Source of the DNA: Sphingomonas gei
GTDB taxonomy: Bacteria > Pseudomonadota > Alphaproteobacteria > Sphingomonadales > Sphingomonadaceae
DNA length: 64,000 bases
Reading direction: 5' to 3'
NCBI RefSeq assembly: GCF_004792685.1
Contig: NZ_SRXT01000001.1
Location: forward strand, 434,001-498,000
In this document: positions 8,767 to 19,802 of the stretch, piece by piece
Position numbering within the stretch: the first letter of the stretch is position 1
How the letters are laid out: each line of letters starts with the position of its first letter
Made by a program: the position numbers and the translations under genes
Notes under the pieces: generated by a model
Databases searched by the model: none
Told to the model about the DNA's origin: nothing
Seen by the model: only the letters and a program-made list of their open reading frames with translations

Positions 8767-10383
8767 ATGTCGACCACGCGCACCCCGCGCCACGGTCTCG
8801 ATGCTCAGGGCATCGCGACCGTGGCGCAGCTATTCTGGAATCTCGAAACCGCACCCTTGGTGGAGCATGCCTTGCGCCGCGGCGAGGGCAGACTCGCCAA
8901 GGACGGCCCGCTGGTGGTTTCCACCGGCAAGCATACCGGCCGCTCGGCCAACGACAAGTTCATCGTCCGCGACGCGGAGACCGAGAGCAATGTCTGGTGG
9001 AGCAAGACCAACAAGCCGATGACGCCTGAGCATTTTGCTGCGCTCAAGGCGGATTTCCTCGCCGAACTGGCGCAGCGCGACACCCTGTTCGTCCAGGATC
9101 TCTACGGCGGCTCGCAGCCCGAGCATCGCGTCAATGTGCGCGTGATCAACGAACTCGCCTGGCACAGCCTGTTTATCCGTACGATGCTGGTGCGGCCGGA
9201 AGCGAGCGAACTCGACGGCTTCGCGCCTGAATATACCATCATAGACTTGCCCAGCTTCCGCGCCGACCCCGAGCGCCACGGCGCGCGTAGCGAGACGGTG
9301 ATCGCGGTAAGCCTCACCGACAAGCTGATCCTGATCGGCGGCACCGCCTATGCCGGCGAGATGAAGAAGGGCGTGTTCGGACTCCTCAACTATCTGCTGC
9401 CGCCCCAAAGGGTCATGCCGATGCACTGCTCGGCCAATATTGGCCCGAACGGCGATACTGCGGTGTTCTTCGGCCTGTCGGGCACCGGCAAGACGACGCT
9501 CTCCGCTGACGCCAGCCGGACGCTGATCGGCGATGATGAGCATGGCTGGTCGGACACTGCGGTCTTCAATTTCGAAGGCGGCTGCTACGCCAAGATGATC
9601 CGCCTTTCGGCCGAGGCCGAGCCTGAGATCTTCGCGACCACGAAACGTTTCGGCACGGTGCTCGAGAATGTCGCGATGGACGGCGAGAGCCGCGAGCTCG
9701 ATCTCGACGACGCGGCGCTCGCCGAGAACAGCCGCGGCGCCTATCCGATCGATTTCATCCCCAACGCATCCGAGCACAATCTCGGTCCGGTGCCGAAGAA
9801 CATCATCTTCCTCACCGCCGATGCCTTCGGGATCATGCCGCCGATCGCCAAGCTCACCCCCGACCAGGCAATGTATCATTTCCTCTCGGGCTATACCGCC
9901 AAGGTCGCGGGCACTGAAATCGGCGTCACCGAGCCTGAAGCGACCTTTTCGACCTGCTTCGGCGCCGCGTTCATGCCGCGCCACCCCTCCGAATATGGCA
10001 ATTTGCTCAAGGAGCGGATCGCCAGGGGCGGAGTCGATTGCTGGCTGGTCAATACCGGCTGGGCAGGGGGGATGGCCACCGATCCCGGCATCGAGCGAAT
10101 GCCGATCAGGCTGACCCGCGCATTGCTCAACGCCGCGCTTGATGGCAGCCTCAGCGATGCCGTATTTCGAGTGGATCCGAATTTCGGCTTCAACGTGCCA
10201 GTTGCAGTGAGCGGCGTCGACTCGACGGTGCTCGATCCGCGCGCGCGCTGGGCCAACAAGGCACAGTATGACGCGACCGCCGCGAAGCTGGTCGACTTGT
10301 TCAACGCGAACTTCGCCCAGTTCACAGCGCATGTCGACGAAGGCGTGCGTCAATCGGCGCCGCGTGCGCCGTTGCCTGCCTGA
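8767..10383 (+). CDS. pckA: ATP-dependent phosphoenolpyruvate carboxykinase
   Basis: The 538-residue enzyme converts oxaloacetate and ATP to phosphoenolpyruvate, CO2 and ADP, the first step of gluconeogenesis. The ATP-type signature is clear: [12 protein letters not shown] followed by the kinase loop [11 protein letters not shown] (about residues 236-246), then [10 protein letters not shown] and the TAKVAGTE region. Length is normal. It faces chvI across a short intergenic region. Gluconeogenic PckA suits a cell that lives on fatty acids and organic acids, consistent with the acyl-CoA genes later in the window. Confidence 0.97.
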   Translation: MSTTRTPRHGLDAQGIATVAQLFWNLETAPLVEHALRRGEGRLAKDGPLVVSTGKHTGRSANDKFIVRDAETESNVWWSKTNKPMTPEHFAALKADFLAELAQRDTLFVQDLYGGSQPEHRVNVRVINELAWHSLFIRTMLVRPEASELDGFAPEYTIIDLPSFRADPERHGARSETVIAVSLTDKLILIGGTAYAGEMKKGVFGLLNYLLPPQRVMPMHCSANIGPNGDTAVFFGLSGTGKTTLSADASRTLIGDDEHGWSDTAVFNFEGGCYAKMIRLSAEAEPEIFATTKRFGTVLENVAMDGESRELDLDDAALAENSRGAYPIDFIPNASEHNLGPVPKNIIFLTADAFGIMPPIAKLTPDQAMYHFLSGYTAKVAGTEIGVTEPEATFSTCFGAAFMPRHPSEYGNLLKERIARGGVDCWLVNTGWAGGMATDPGIERMPIRLTRALLNAALDGSLSDAVFRVDPNFGFNVPVAVSGVDSTVLDPRARWANKAQYDATAAKLVDLFNANFAQFTAHVDEGVRQSAPRAPLPA

Positions 10384-10395
10384 ATGGGATCATGT

Positions 10396-10468
10396 GCTCC
10401 TGCGAAAGCAGGAGCCCAGAGCGGTAGGCTTTTCGGTTGTGATTATGGGCTCCTGCTTTCGCAGAAGC
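10396..10468. repeat. Two-hairpin element (GCTCCTGC class)
   Basis: A perfect eight-base stem with a GAAA loop (GCTCCTGC/GCAGGAGC, 10396-10415) is followed about 33 bases later by a second, near-perfect copy in inverted orientation with a TTTC loop (10449-10468). The two halves can also pair with each other. It resembles the element at 42297-42368 and lies just after pckA, where it may also end or stabilise the transcript. Confidence 0.8.
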
Positions 10469-10486
10469 ACGGTGACAAGTTATTGG

Positions 10487-10939
10487 ATGACCGACTTCTC
10501 ACCCCGCCTGTTCGCCACCGACGCCGAGGTTGTGCGCCTCGGCGAAGGGCTGCTCGCATGCCGCCTCGCCAAGGAGGACTGGACCCACGAGGCGCACCTC
10601 GCTGCCTGTCTCTATCTGCTCGCTGAACGGCCCGACCTGGACGTGGATGCGGAGATCGCCGGGTTGATATCCCGCTTCAACGAAAGCGTCGGCGGCGTGA
10701 ACGACGATGCGGGCGGCTATCACGACACCATTACGCGCATTTATGTCGCCGGCGTCCGCCTCTTTCTCCGCTGCAATCCGCCGGGGGGACTTGCCGAACG
10801 TGTCAACGCGCTGCTCGTCTCGCCGACCGGCCACCGCGACTGGCCGCTCGGCTTCTACAGCCGCGAGCGGCTATTCTCGGTGCCCGCGCGCCTCGGCTTC
10901 GTGCATCCCGACCGTGCACCCTTCCCCGAGGCGTGCTAG
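10487..10939 (+). CDS. Conserved hypothetical protein
   Basis: The 150-residue product contains the strongly patterned segment EDWTHEAHLAACLYLL and a later GGYHDTITRIYVAGVRLFL, with several His and Asp residues that could bind metal. It has no signal peptide or membrane segment. I recognise the pattern as a conserved bacterial family but not its function. The start is the ATG at 10487; a longer open frame upstream runs back through the repeat element and is not credible. Confidence 0.72.
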   Translation: MTDFSPRLFATDAEVVRLGEGLLACRLAKEDWTHEAHLAACLYLLAERPDLDVDAEIAGLISRFNESVGGVNDDAGGYHDTITRIYVAGVRLFLRCNPPGGLAERVNALLVSPTGHRDWPLGFYSRERLFSVPARLGFVHPDRAPFPEAC

Positions 10940-10975
10940 TTTCGCCGGAAGTGGCACCACGCGCAGGAGGCGATC

Positions 10976-11287
10976 ATGAGCATTCTCGACGGCATTCTCG
11001 GCCAAGTCACTCAGAACGTGGATATCGCCAACCTTGCAAAAAAGGTCGGCCTCTCGCCAGAGCAAGTCGAATCGGCAGTGCAGGCGCTCGCCAAATTCCA
11101 TCCCACGGACGGCGACACCGCCGAAGGCGCTGCTTCCGCCACCGGGCTACCGGTGGACAAGATCCGCGAGATCATCGGCCATATCGGCGGTGAGGGCTCG
11201 CTCGGCCGGTTCGCGCAGCTGCTCGAGGGCGAAGGGACGCTCGGCAAGCTCGGCGGCCTTGCTTCGGGGCTGTTCGGCAAGAGCTGA
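10976..11287 (+). CDS. Small conserved protein, DUF937/YidB-like
   Basis: The 103-residue protein begins MSILDGILGQV and alternates helix and Gly-rich turns, ending LGGLASGLFGKS. Two similar helical units are visible (SPEQVESAVQAL and PVDKIREIIGHI). This resembles YidB/DUF937 proteins, whose role is unknown. An AGGAGG ribosome binding site lies about six bases before the ATG, so the start is well supported. Confidence 0.75.
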   Translation: MSILDGILGQVTQNVDIANLAKKVGLSPEQVESAVQALAKFHPTDGDTAEGAASATGLPVDKIREIIGHIGGEGSLGRFAQLLEGEGTLGKLGGLASGLFGKS

Positions 11288-11378
11288 TGGCCGCGCCAGG
11301 CCGGCGACATTCTCGCGCCGATCGGGTCCCTGCGTCGTGGTCCGCTCTATAAGGAGGAAGACCAAGCGGGGATCCCAA

Positions 11379-11576
11379 GTGAAGTTCATCTCTTTGAAGG
11401 CGATCAACGGCGAGCCGATCCTCATCAACGTGACCGCGGTCCGCACGGTTTCGTCGATCGACCTCGCCGGCGTCGAAATGGGCGTCATCGGCTTCGACAA
11501 GACTCATGAAGTCGTCGTCGGCTCGACCGTGGCCGAAGTCATCGAGGCGATTGCAGGCGTTGCGGGCCTCAACTGA
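11379..11576 (+). CDS. Small hypothetical protein
   Basis: A 65-residue product beginning VKFISLKAINGEPILINVTAVRTV and containing VIGFDKTHEVVVGSTVAEVIE. It looks like a compact beta-rich fold with a C-terminal helix and has balanced, coding-like composition. The GTG start at 11379 is the only in-frame choice close by. An AAGGAGG lies at 11351-11357, farther than ideal, so the start could be mis-set. No function is recognised. Confidence 0.55.
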   Translation: MKFISLKAINGEPILINVTAVRTVSSIDLAGVEMGVIGFDKTHEVVVGSTVAEVIEAIAGVAGLN

Positions 11577-11604
11577 GGTCCTCGTGGCCGATTGAGGTTT
11601 GCAG

Positions 11605-11922
11605 TCAGGGCTGCGCGCCGCCTGCGACGATGTCGTGATGCTCGACATGAATCGGCCGCTCGAGCAGATAGCGATCGTCGTCCGGATAATAGCGCGCGAT
11701 GCTGATATCCGCCCCCGCGAAGCCGCGGATATCGTCGAGGCTATGCCACCAGCTCAGCGTCGTCACTTCGGTAGTGCCGTCGCCCAGATCGCGGAACAGC
11801 ATTTGAAAACCCAGATTGCCCGGCGTCGACGTATAATCGGTGCCGCCGGTCGCAGCGATATAGTCGCGATAGGCATTCCGCTCTTGGGTGCGGATCACCC
11901 CGCGCCAGCGCCGCAGGATCAT
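11605..11922 (-). CDS. Putative ABM-type (dimeric alpha-beta barrel) small protein
   Basis: The 105-residue protein contains the pattern of antibiotic-biosynthesis-monooxygenase-like folds: an opening beta strand (RRWRGVIRT), a central YRDYIA helix, and TTLSWWHSLDDIRGFAG before a final ARYYPDD strand. The activity is unknown; such proteins range from monooxygenases to ligand-binding stress proteins. Its ATG overlaps the stop of the upstream DUF885 gene in an ATGA, so the two are translationally coupled. Confidence 0.72.
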   Translation of the reverse strand: MILRRWRGVIRTQERNAYRDYIAATGGTDYTSTPGNLGFQMLFRDLGDGTTEVTTLSWWHSLDDIRGFAGADISIARYYPDDDRYLLERPIHVEHHDIVAGGAQP

Positions 11923-13739
11923 GCTTTCCGCGCCGCGATATGCCGGTCGACGACGCGCCCGAGCACGGTCATCGGGACGTTGCCGCCGAGCACCACGGCG
12001 TCGTTGAACGCCTTGAAGTCGTAGCGAGGACCCAGAGCGGCCTTGGCGCGGTCGCGCAACCGGTTGATTTCGCTGTGGCCGACCTTGTAGCCGCATGCCT
12101 GCCCCGGCCAGGAACAATAGCGGTCGACTTCGCCCGAGACTTCCTGCTCCGACGAGCCATTGGCCTGGACGAACCAGTCGATCGCCTGCTTGCGCGTCCA
12201 GCGCTTTGCGTGGAGCCCGGTGTCGACCACCAGGCGGCACGCGCGAAAGCCGAGCGACTGGAGATAGCCGAGCTTCTCGGCTGGATTGTCGGCATAGACA
12301 CCCAGTTCGTCGGCGAGCTGCTCGGCGTAGAGCGCCCAGCCCTCGGAATAGGCGTTGAATTGTAGAAGGCTGCGAACAAGCGGCAGCTTGAAGGTATATT
12401 CGCCCTGCCAGACATGGCCGGGGATCGCCTCGTGATAGGCGAGATCGGGGAGGCTGAAACGGGTGTGCAGGCTGGTGGAGCGCAGATTGATCCAGAACTT
12501 GCCCGGAATCGTCCCGTCGATCGAACCCGGTCCGCCGTAAGCGCCCGGTGCACCCGGCTCTTCCTCGGGCGGCAGGCGGCGCACTTCGACATTGCCCTTC
12601 ACCAGCGTGTCGAACGCCTGCGGCATCCGCGACCGGATGTCGGTGATGCGGGTGTTGAGGAACTTCAGGATCTCGGCCCGGCCCGTGTCGCCCTCGGCAA
12701 AGGTGAAGCGCGGGTCCTTGGCAAGCGCCTCCATCCGCGCGCCGACGCTGCCCTGGCTATAGCCCTCCTTCTTCAGGATCGTGTTCATCTCGGCCTGGAT
12801 CGCGGCGAGCTGGTCGAGGCCCATCTGGTGAACCTCTTGCGGGCTCATCCGGGTCGTGGTGCCCGCGTGCAGCGCCCAGGCATAATACGCGTCGCCGTCC
12901 TTGAACTTCCACACCCCCGCATCGGATGTGGCGCGGGCGCGTTGGCGCTCGAGCTCGGCGAGCTGGCGGTCGAGCGCGGGGGCGATCTTGTCGTTGGCGA
13001 GCATCCAGGCGCTGTTGCCGAAATCGCCTTCCATCCCCGCGCTGCGATTGGCGAGCGAGGTCACCAGCCCCCAGCCGGCGGTGTTGCCGCCGCGCGCGAG
13101 CTTCAATTGCTCGAGCGCCTTGTCGAGCAGGAAGTCCGGCGCGATCACGCCTTGGCTATCGGCGATCTTCAGCCGCTCGGTCTCGCCGTCGAGCTGATCG
13201 GCATAGGATTCGAGCCGGTCGAGATAGGCTTCGGCATCCTCGGGCGTGTTCACCTGATGATCGGTGTCGAGCATCCGCGGCACGTCGAGATACGCGCCGA
13301 CATTCTGGACGACGACATAGGGCGTGTTGCGCCAGCTGCCGACCGCGACATCGCCATAGGGGAAGGCAAAGCCTTCGAGCGCGGTCGAATAGGAGGCCTG
13401 GACCACTTCGACATCGGTGCGCGTCAGCGGGCTGAGCGTTGCCATGTCGAGCTTGCCGAGATCGGCCAATGTCTGGCGGAGATGCGCCGCGATCTTGCCC
13501 TGGCCTTCGGGCGAGCGATCGGCGAGCTGATGCTTGAGTTGCGCGCGGGCGTCTTTGTCGATCCCCAGCGAGGTCGCGGTCTCGGGATAGAGCGTAAGGA
13601 ACGTCTCGGCGGTGCGCGTCAGCAATGCCTCGGCCTGCGCGTCGCCATCTGCGAACAGCGCATTCGCCGCACGCGGCAGCGCGGTGGTGGCAAGGGCTCC
13701 GGCGGTGCCGAGCAGAAGCTGGCGGCGCGTGGTACGCAT
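11919..13739 (-). CDS. Tat-exported DUF885 family protein, probable metallopeptidase
   Basis: The 606-residue protein opens with a twin-arginine signal (TTRRQLLLGTAGALATTALP) and should be folded before export to the periplasm. The rest matches DUF885 proteins, including LPDLAYHEAIPGHVWQGEY with a HEAIPGH sequence typical of a zinc-binding peptidase motif, and the late conserved VGHSEINRLRDRAKAALG. A carboxypeptidase role is suggested for the family but not proven. The ATG at 13739 is preferred over a GTG two codons upstream because AGGGAG sits five bases before it. Confidence 0.86.
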   Translation of the reverse strand: MRTTRRQLLLGTAGALATTALPRAANALFADGDAQAEALLTRTAETFLTLYPETATSLGIDKDARAQLKHQLADRSPEGQGKIAAHLRQTLADLGKLDMATLSPLTRTDVEVVQASYSTALEGFAFPYGDVAVGSWRNTPYVVVQNVGAYLDVPRMLDTDHQVNTPEDAEAYLDRLESYADQLDGETERLKIADSQGVIAPDFLLDKALEQLKLARGGNTAGWGLVTSLANRSAGMEGDFGNSAWMLANDKIAPALDRQLAELERQRARATSDAGVWKFKDGDAYYAWALHAGTTTRMSPQEVHQMGLDQLAAIQAEMNTILKKEGYSQGSVGARMEALAKDPRFTFAEGDTGRAEILKFLNTRITDIRSRMPQAFDTLVKGNVEVRRLPPEEEPGAPGAYGGPGSIDGTIPGKFWINLRSTSLHTRFSLPDLAYHEAIPGHVWQGEYTFKLPLVRSLLQFNAYSEGWALYAEQLADELGVYADNPAEKLGYLQSLGFRACRLVVDTGLHAKRWTRKQAIDWFVQANGSSEQEVSGEVDRYCSWPGQACGYKVGHSEINRLRDRAKAALGPRYDFKAFNDAVVLGGNVPMTVLGRVVDRHIAARKA

Positions 13740-13755
13740 GGTCACTCCCTGGAAG

Positions 13756-14205
13756 TCAGGCGGTTACGGGTTCGACGGTGAGCGAGGTCCCGATCGCGCC
13801 GACGATCCGGACATGCGTGCCGACGGGTGCGTCCGGGCCCGAGGCGAGCCATTCGCCGTCGCCGACGCGGACCTTGCCCTTGCCCGCCGAGATCGGCTCG
13901 ACCACGGTCACCACTTCGCCGATCAGCCGCGCGACGCGATCGTTGAGTAGCGGATCGGCGCTCGGCACCGGGTTGTTGATATACCAGCGCCGCCCGAGCG
14001 CCACCGCGGCCGAAGCGGCGACGACGAACACCGCAACCTGGAAGGTCAGCGCAAAGTCCGGGATGATCAGCGTCACCACCCCGGTCACTGCCGCGCCCGC
14101 CGCGACGAAGACGAGAAAGATCCCCGGCACTAGCAATTCGGTGATCGCGAGCACCGCCGCGAGGATCAGCCAAGAGAGCCCGGGGGTGGCAAGCAAGGCG
14201 GCCAT
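13756..14205 (-). CDS. NfeD-family membrane protein
   Basis: The 149-residue protein has two or three N-terminal membrane segments (residues about 10-70) and a soluble C-terminal OB-fold domain beginning around RVARLIGEVVTVVEP, with GKGKVRVGDGEW in its strands. NfeD proteins work with SPFH proteins in membrane microdomain quality control. The SPFH partner gene is immediately upstream with a three-base gap, so the pair forms an operon. Confidence 0.88.
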   Translation of the reverse strand: MAALLATPGLSWLILAAVLAITELLVPGIFLVFVAAGAAVTGVVTLIIPDFALTFQVAVFVVAASAAVALGRRWYINNPVPSADPLLNDRVARLIGEVVTVVEPISAGKGKVRVGDGEWLASGPDAPVGTHVRIVGAIGTSLTVEPVTA

Positions 14206-14208
14206 GGC

Positions 14209-15201
14209 TCAGCCCTCCTGGGTGCCGAAGGGCGTGGGACGGGCGCGCGGCGATGCCGGCGCCGGCGGGGCCGGGGGGCGGGGACCGGCGCCGCCGATCG
14301 CTTCGCGTGCCAGTTCGCCGATGCCGCCCAGCGTGCCCATCAGCTGGGTCGCTTCGACCGGGAACAGGATCGTCTTGGCGTTGGGCGAGGTCGCGAACTT
14401 GCCGATCGCCTCGACATATTTCTGCGCGATGAAATAGTTGATCGCCTGGGTGCTGCCGCTTTCGATCGCCTCGGAAACCGTGCGTGTCGCTACCGCCTCG
14501 GCCTCGGCCGAACGCTCGCGCCCCTCGGCATCGCGGAACGCGGCCTCGCGGCGGCCCTCGGCCTCGAGGACCTGCGCGGCCTTTTGCCCCTCGGCGCGCA
14601 GGATCTCGGAGGCGCGCGATCCCTCGGCCTCGAGGATGTTGGCGCGCTTCTCGCGCTCGGCCTTCATCTGGCGGCCCATCGCATTGACGATGTCGGCCGG
14701 CGGGCGGATGTCCTTGATCTCGACGCGGGTGATCTTGACGCCCCATGGAGTGGTCGCGTGGTCGACGACGTTGAGCAGGCGGGCATTGATCTCGTCGCGC
14801 TTGGACAGTGTCTCGTCGAGGTCCATCGAGCCCATCACGGTGCGGAGGTTGGTCGTGGTGAGCTGGAGCAATGCGACGTAGAGGTCCGAAACTTCGTACG
14901 CAGCCTTGGCGGCATCGAGGACCTGGAAGAACACGACCCCGTCGGTCGAGATCATCGCATTGTCCTTGGTGATGATTTCCTGGCCCGGAATGTCGATCAC
15001 CTGCTCCATCATGTTCACCTTGCGGCCGACGCGATAGAAGAAGGCGGGGTAGAAATTGAGGCCCGGGGAGGCGACCGCGGTGAAGCGCCCGAAATATTCG
15101 ATCGTATATTGATAGCCCTGGGTGACGATCTTCACGCTCGAAAACAGGTAGAGCAGCACCACCGCCACCACGACGACCAGAAATACGTTCAGCACGTCCA
15201 T
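14209..15201 (-). CDS. SPFH/band 7 (stomatin-like, QmcA family) protein
   Basis: The 330-residue protein has one N-terminal membrane segment ([20 protein letters not shown]) and a band 7 domain containing [20 protein letters not shown] and [21 protein letters not shown] long charged coiled coil rich in Glu and Ala follows, then a Pro-rich tail. Such proteins form large ring oligomers at the inner membrane. Pairing with NfeD supports a membrane-organisation or protein quality-control role. Confidence 0.92.
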   Translation of the reverse strand: MDVLNVFLVVVVAVVLLYLFSSVKIVTQGYQYTIEYFGRFTAVASPGLNFYPAFFYRVGRKVNMMEQVIDIPGQEIITKDNAMISTDGVVFFQVLDAAKAAYEVSDLYVALLQLTTTNLRTVMGSMDLDETLSKRDEINARLLNVVDHATTPWGVKITRVEIKDIRPPADIVNAMGRQMKAEREKRANILEAEGSRASEILRAEGQKAAQVLEAEGRREAAFRDAEGRERSAEAEAVATRTVSEAIESGSTQAINYFIAQKYVEAIGKFATSPNAKTILFPVEATQLMGTLGGIGELAREAIGGAGPRPPAPPAPASPRARPTPFGTQEG

Positions 15202-15252
15202 TATCCCGACTCCCCTCGCATTTCGCTCGCCTTGCTAGCATAGAGTCGGGCC

Positions 15253-16062
15253 ATGACCACAGCCCGACTGGCGCCGCGCACTGCGCTGTTCCTGCCCGCC
15301 TCCAATCCGCGCGCGATCGCCAAGGCGCGCACCCTCGACGCCGACATGGTGATCCTCGACCTCGAGGACGCCGTGCGCGAAGACGCCAAGGCCATGGCGC
15401 GAGCGGCGGCGGTGGCTGCCGCGGCCGAGGGCTTCGGCCGCGGGCTGTGCGCAATCCGGATCAACGCGACCGAGTCCGGCGAGCACGCCGCCGACCTCAC
15501 CGCCGTGGCCGAGTCGATGTGCGATTTCGTCGTCGTCCCCAAGGCCGAGACTGCCGAGCAAGCAGCCGCGGTCGCCGCGGTGGGCAAGCCGTTGCTCGCG
15601 ATGATCGAGACTCCACGCGGCGTGCTCGCCGCCGCAGGCATCGCGGCGGTGCCAGGCGTGGCCGGGCTGCTGGCCGGGGCCAACGATCTGCGCGCGACGC
15701 TCGGCATCCCGGCGGGCGCCGGGCGCGAGGGGCTCGCGCTGGCGCTCCAGACGATCGTGCTTGCCGCGCGGGCGAGCCGGATCTGGGCGATCGACGGCGT
15801 GTTCAACGCGCTCGACGATCCCGAGGGGCTTGCCGCGGAATGCCGCCACGGCCGCGCGCTCGGCTTCGACGGCAAGTCGCTGATCCATCCCGATCAGATT
15901 CAGATTGCCGCGCAGGCGTTCGGACCGAGCGATGACGAACTGGTCGATGCGGCGGCGCTGATCGCCGCCGCTACCGGCGGCGCCGAGCGCTTCGGAAACC
16001 GCATGATCGAAGCGATGCACGTCGCGCAGGCGCGCGCGCTGCTCAAGCGTTACCAGCGCTAA
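15253..16062 (+). CDS. HpcH/HpaI or CitE-like CoA ester lyase
   Basis: The 269-residue protein has the CitE-like TIM-barrel signature: RTALFLPASNPRAIAKA, then ILDLEDAVRED with metal and CoA-binding acidic residues, a central MIETPRGVL, and GFDGKSLIHPDQI near the end. Relatives cleave malyl-CoA, beta-methylmalyl-CoA or citramalyl-CoA. The exact substrate cannot be told. It is divergent from the SPFH gene, with about 50 bases between them. Confidence 0.85.
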   Translation: MTTARLAPRTALFLPASNPRAIAKARTLDADMVILDLEDAVREDAKAMARAAAVAAAAEGFGRGLCAIRINATESGEHAADLTAVAESMCDFVVVPKAETAEQAAAVAAVGKPLLAMIETPRGVLAAAGIAAVPGVAGLLAGANDLRATLGIPAGAGREGLALALQTIVLAARASRIWAIDGVFNALDDPEGLAAECRHGRALGFDGKSLIHPDQIQIAAQAFGPSDDELVDAAALIAAATGGAERFGNRMIEAMHVAQARALLKRYQR

Positions 16063-16143
16063 GGCTCCGGGATTTCCCTGCGATGTCCCGGCGCGCCGGC
16101 GACGCTAAGTGCCGCCACCAACCCATTTTTCCAGAGTGAGACC

Positions 16144-16530
16144 ATGTCCGAACTCCATGATCTGCACGCGCAGTTGCTGCAAATGCTGGACGAACTGGAG
16201 GAACTGACAAAGCGGCCGTCGCCTGACGAGGCGGCGCTCGCGAGCGTGCGCTATCGGCTGACGCGCACCAGTAGTGCGCGGCGACGGCTGGTCGATGCGC
16301 TGTGCGTTGAATGCAAGCGGGTGCTTTCGGAGGAGGATGCCGCGTCGCTCTACGCGCTCCACGATACCAACACCGCCGCCATGACGGCATCGTCCGAGCA
16401 CATCGTCACCTGGAGCCTGCGCGAGATCGTGAAGAACTGGCCGGGTTATTGTCAGGCGTCGCAAGCGCTGCGCGGATCGATGCGCGCGCAGATCGAGGCC
16501 GAGAAGGCGGTGCTCTACCGGCATCTGTGA
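16144..16530 (+). CDS. Hypothetical helical protein
   Basis: The 128-residue protein is predicted all-helical by eye, with heptad-like Leu patterns in LHAQLLQMLDELEEL and a second helical region near SREIVKNWPGYCQ-type sequence (REIVKNWPGYCQAS). Basic residues cluster in RYRLTRTSSARRRL. I do not recognise a function. The start is the ATG after GAGTGAGACC, the first in-frame codon, and coding bias is normal for this genome. Confidence 0.68.
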   Translation: MSELHDLHAQLLQMLDELEELTKRPSPDEAALASVRYRLTRTSSARRRLVDALCVECKRVLSEEDAASLYALHDTNTAAMTASSEHIVTWSLREIVKNWPGYCQASQALRGSMRAQIEAEKAVLYRHL

Positions 16531-16553
16531 GGCGAGGCACCGCCCGGCACTAG

Positions 16554-18074
<1,521 letters not shown>

Positions 18075-18077
18075 CTC

Positions 18078-19265
18078 ATGACCCCCGCCGCACGCACCCA
18101 GGCGGCGATCGAATTGCTCGACCGGATCCTCGCCGCGGCACGCGATCAGGGCGCCGCCGCCGACACGCTGATCGCACGCTGGTTCGCCGAACGCCGCTAT
18201 GCCGGGTCGAAGGACCGGCGCGCGGTGCGCGAGCTGATCTACGACGCCATCCGTCTGTGCGGCGAGCGGCCGGAGACCGGTCGCGCGGCGATGCTGACGC
18301 TGGTCGCGCAGCGACCCGAGATCGCAGCGACGTTCGACGGTTCGCCTTACGGCCCTGTTTCGATCGAGCCGAGCGAGCCGGTCGCAACGGCGGGCTATGC
18401 GCCGGGCTGGCTGATCAAGAAGCTCCGCGCGTCGGATATTCCGATCGAGGAGCAGGCCGCATTGCTCGGCAGGGCGCCGCTCGACATCCGCGTCAACCGG
18501 CTCAAGGCGACGCGCGATCAGATCGCCGCCGAACTGCCCGGCGCCGAGCCGCTCGCCTTCCTGCCCGACGGATTGCGTCTGCCGCCCGAGACCAAGGTCG
18601 ATCAGCTTCCCGCTTATGCTGCCGGCCAAGTGGAAGTGCAGGATGCCGGCAGCCAGCTCGTGGCGCTGGCCGCGGGCGCCGCCCCCGGGCAGCATGTCGT
18701 CGATCTTTGTGCAGGCGGCGGCGGCAAGACTCTGGCGCTCGCCGCGTTGATGGACAATCGGGGCAGCATCCTCGCTTGCGACATCGACCGTGGCCGGCTT
18801 CAGCGATTGCCCGAGCGCGCGGCGCGGGCTGGGGTGGCGATCGCCGAGACGCGGCTGCTCAACCCCACTCGCGAGGCCGAACAGCTGGAGGACCAGCGCG
18901 CGCGTGCCGATTTGGTGTTCGTTGACGCGCCGTGCTCCGGCACGGGCACCTGGCGGCGTAATCCCGAGGCGCGCTGGCGGCTGAGCCATGATCGGCTCGA
19001 TAAACTGGTCGCGACCCAGCGCCACGTCCTGGGGATCGCCGCGGAGCTGGTGCGGCCGGGCGGGGCGCTGGTCTATGTGGTCTGCTCGGTGCTCGACGAA
19101 GAGGGCGCGAACCAGGTGCAGGCGTTCCTCAAGGCCTATCCCGGCTGGACCACCGTGCCGCTCGCGCCGGGCGCGGGCAAGCCGCGCGGCGCCGGACTCC
19201 GGCTCACGCCGCTGGCTGACTCGACCGACGGGTTTTTTGTCGCGAAGATGGTCCGGCCATGGTAG
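18078..19265 (+). CDS. RsmB/NOP-family RNA (cytosine-5) methyltransferase
   Basis: The 395-residue protein has an N-terminal NusB-like helical region (about 1-80) and a C-terminal Rossmann methyltransferase. The SAM-binding motif is DLCAGGGGKTLALAA. The two catalytic cysteines are Cys286 in DAPCSGTGTWRRNP and Cys336 in YVVCSVLDEEG. This supports 16S rRNA m5C methylation as in RsmB, but assignment to a specific position is uncertain. The gene follows guaB by three bases, and its end overlaps the longer reading frame of the TPR gene. Confidence 0.9.
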   Translation: MTPAARTQAAIELLDRILAAARDQGAAADTLIARWFAERRYAGSKDRRAVRELIYDAIRLCGERPETGRAAMLTLVAQRPEIAATFDGSPYGPVSIEPSEPVATAGYAPGWLIKKLRASDIPIEEQAALLGRAPLDIRVNRLKATRDQIAAELPGAEPLAFLPDGLRLPPETKVDQLPAYAAGQVEVQDAGSQLVALAAGAAPGQHVVDLCAGGGGKTLALAALMDNRGSILACDIDRGRLQRLPERAARAGVAIAETRLLNPTREAEQLEDQRARADLVFVDAPCSGTGTWRRNPEARWRLSHDRLDKLVATQRHVLGIAAELVRPGGALVYVVCSVLDEEGANQVQAFLKAYPGWTTVPLAPGAGKPRGAGLRLTPLADSTDGFFVAKMVRPW

Positions 19266-19294
19266 CCGTACGCGCCTCAGTTTCGGAGATTTTC

Positions 19295-19801
19295 ATGCGG
19301 ATCACTGCGATTTCGGCGGCTGCAGCGCTGATGGTGCTTTCGGTTTCGACCTCGCTGATGGCGCAGCGTCCCGACGATCAGATCGATCCCAAGTCGCTCG
19401 CTTTGCTTCAGGAAGGGCGCGCTGCAAAGGCCGCGGGCAATCTGGACGGCGCGCAGGACGCGCTGGAAAGCGCGCTCGCGGTCGATCCGCGCAACCGCGA
19501 GGCGTTCCTGGTTCTCGCCGATGTCGCGCGGGCGCGCGGGCTGCCGGGCAAGGCAATTCGCTTCTATTCGGAAGCGCTGGCGCTCGAGCCGAACGACCTG
19601 GTCGCGCTGCGCGGGCAGGGTGAGGCGCTGGTCGCCAAGGGTGCGACTGCAAAGGCGAAGGAAAATCTCGCCAAGATCAAGACGGCGTGCGGCGGCGAGT
19701 GCAACGAGGCGACGTTGCTCGCCGCTTCGATCGCCAAGGGCCCGCCGGTGACCGCGACGGCGCAGGCCGAACCCGCCACGCCGGCACCCGCCAAGCCCTA
19801 G
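19295..19801 (+). CDS. Exported tetratricopeptide repeat protein
   Basis: The 168-residue product begins with a signal peptide (RITAISAAAALMVLSVSTSLMAQ) and then three TPR-like helical hairpins between about residues 36 and 135 (for example AAGNLDGAQDALESALAVDP and AIRFYSEALALEPNDLVALRG). The tail is rich in Ala, Pro and Thr. TPR domains bind proteins; the partner is unknown. The ATG at 19295 is chosen because CGGAGA lies five bases upstream and the signal peptide starts there. Confidence 0.8.
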   Translation: MRITAISAAAALMVLSVSTSLMAQRPDDQIDPKSLALLQEGRAAKAAGNLDGAQDALESALAVDPRNREAFLVLADVARARGLPGKAIRFYSEALALEPNDLVALRGQGEALVAKGATAKAKENLAKIKTACGGECNEATLLAASIAKGPPVTATAQAEPATPAPAKP

Positions 19802-19802
19802 G

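Noticed and set aside
10268-10486. Upstream extension of the 10487 gene
   Set aside because: It overlaps pckA and passes through the two-hairpin repeat. The ATG at 10487 is a better start.
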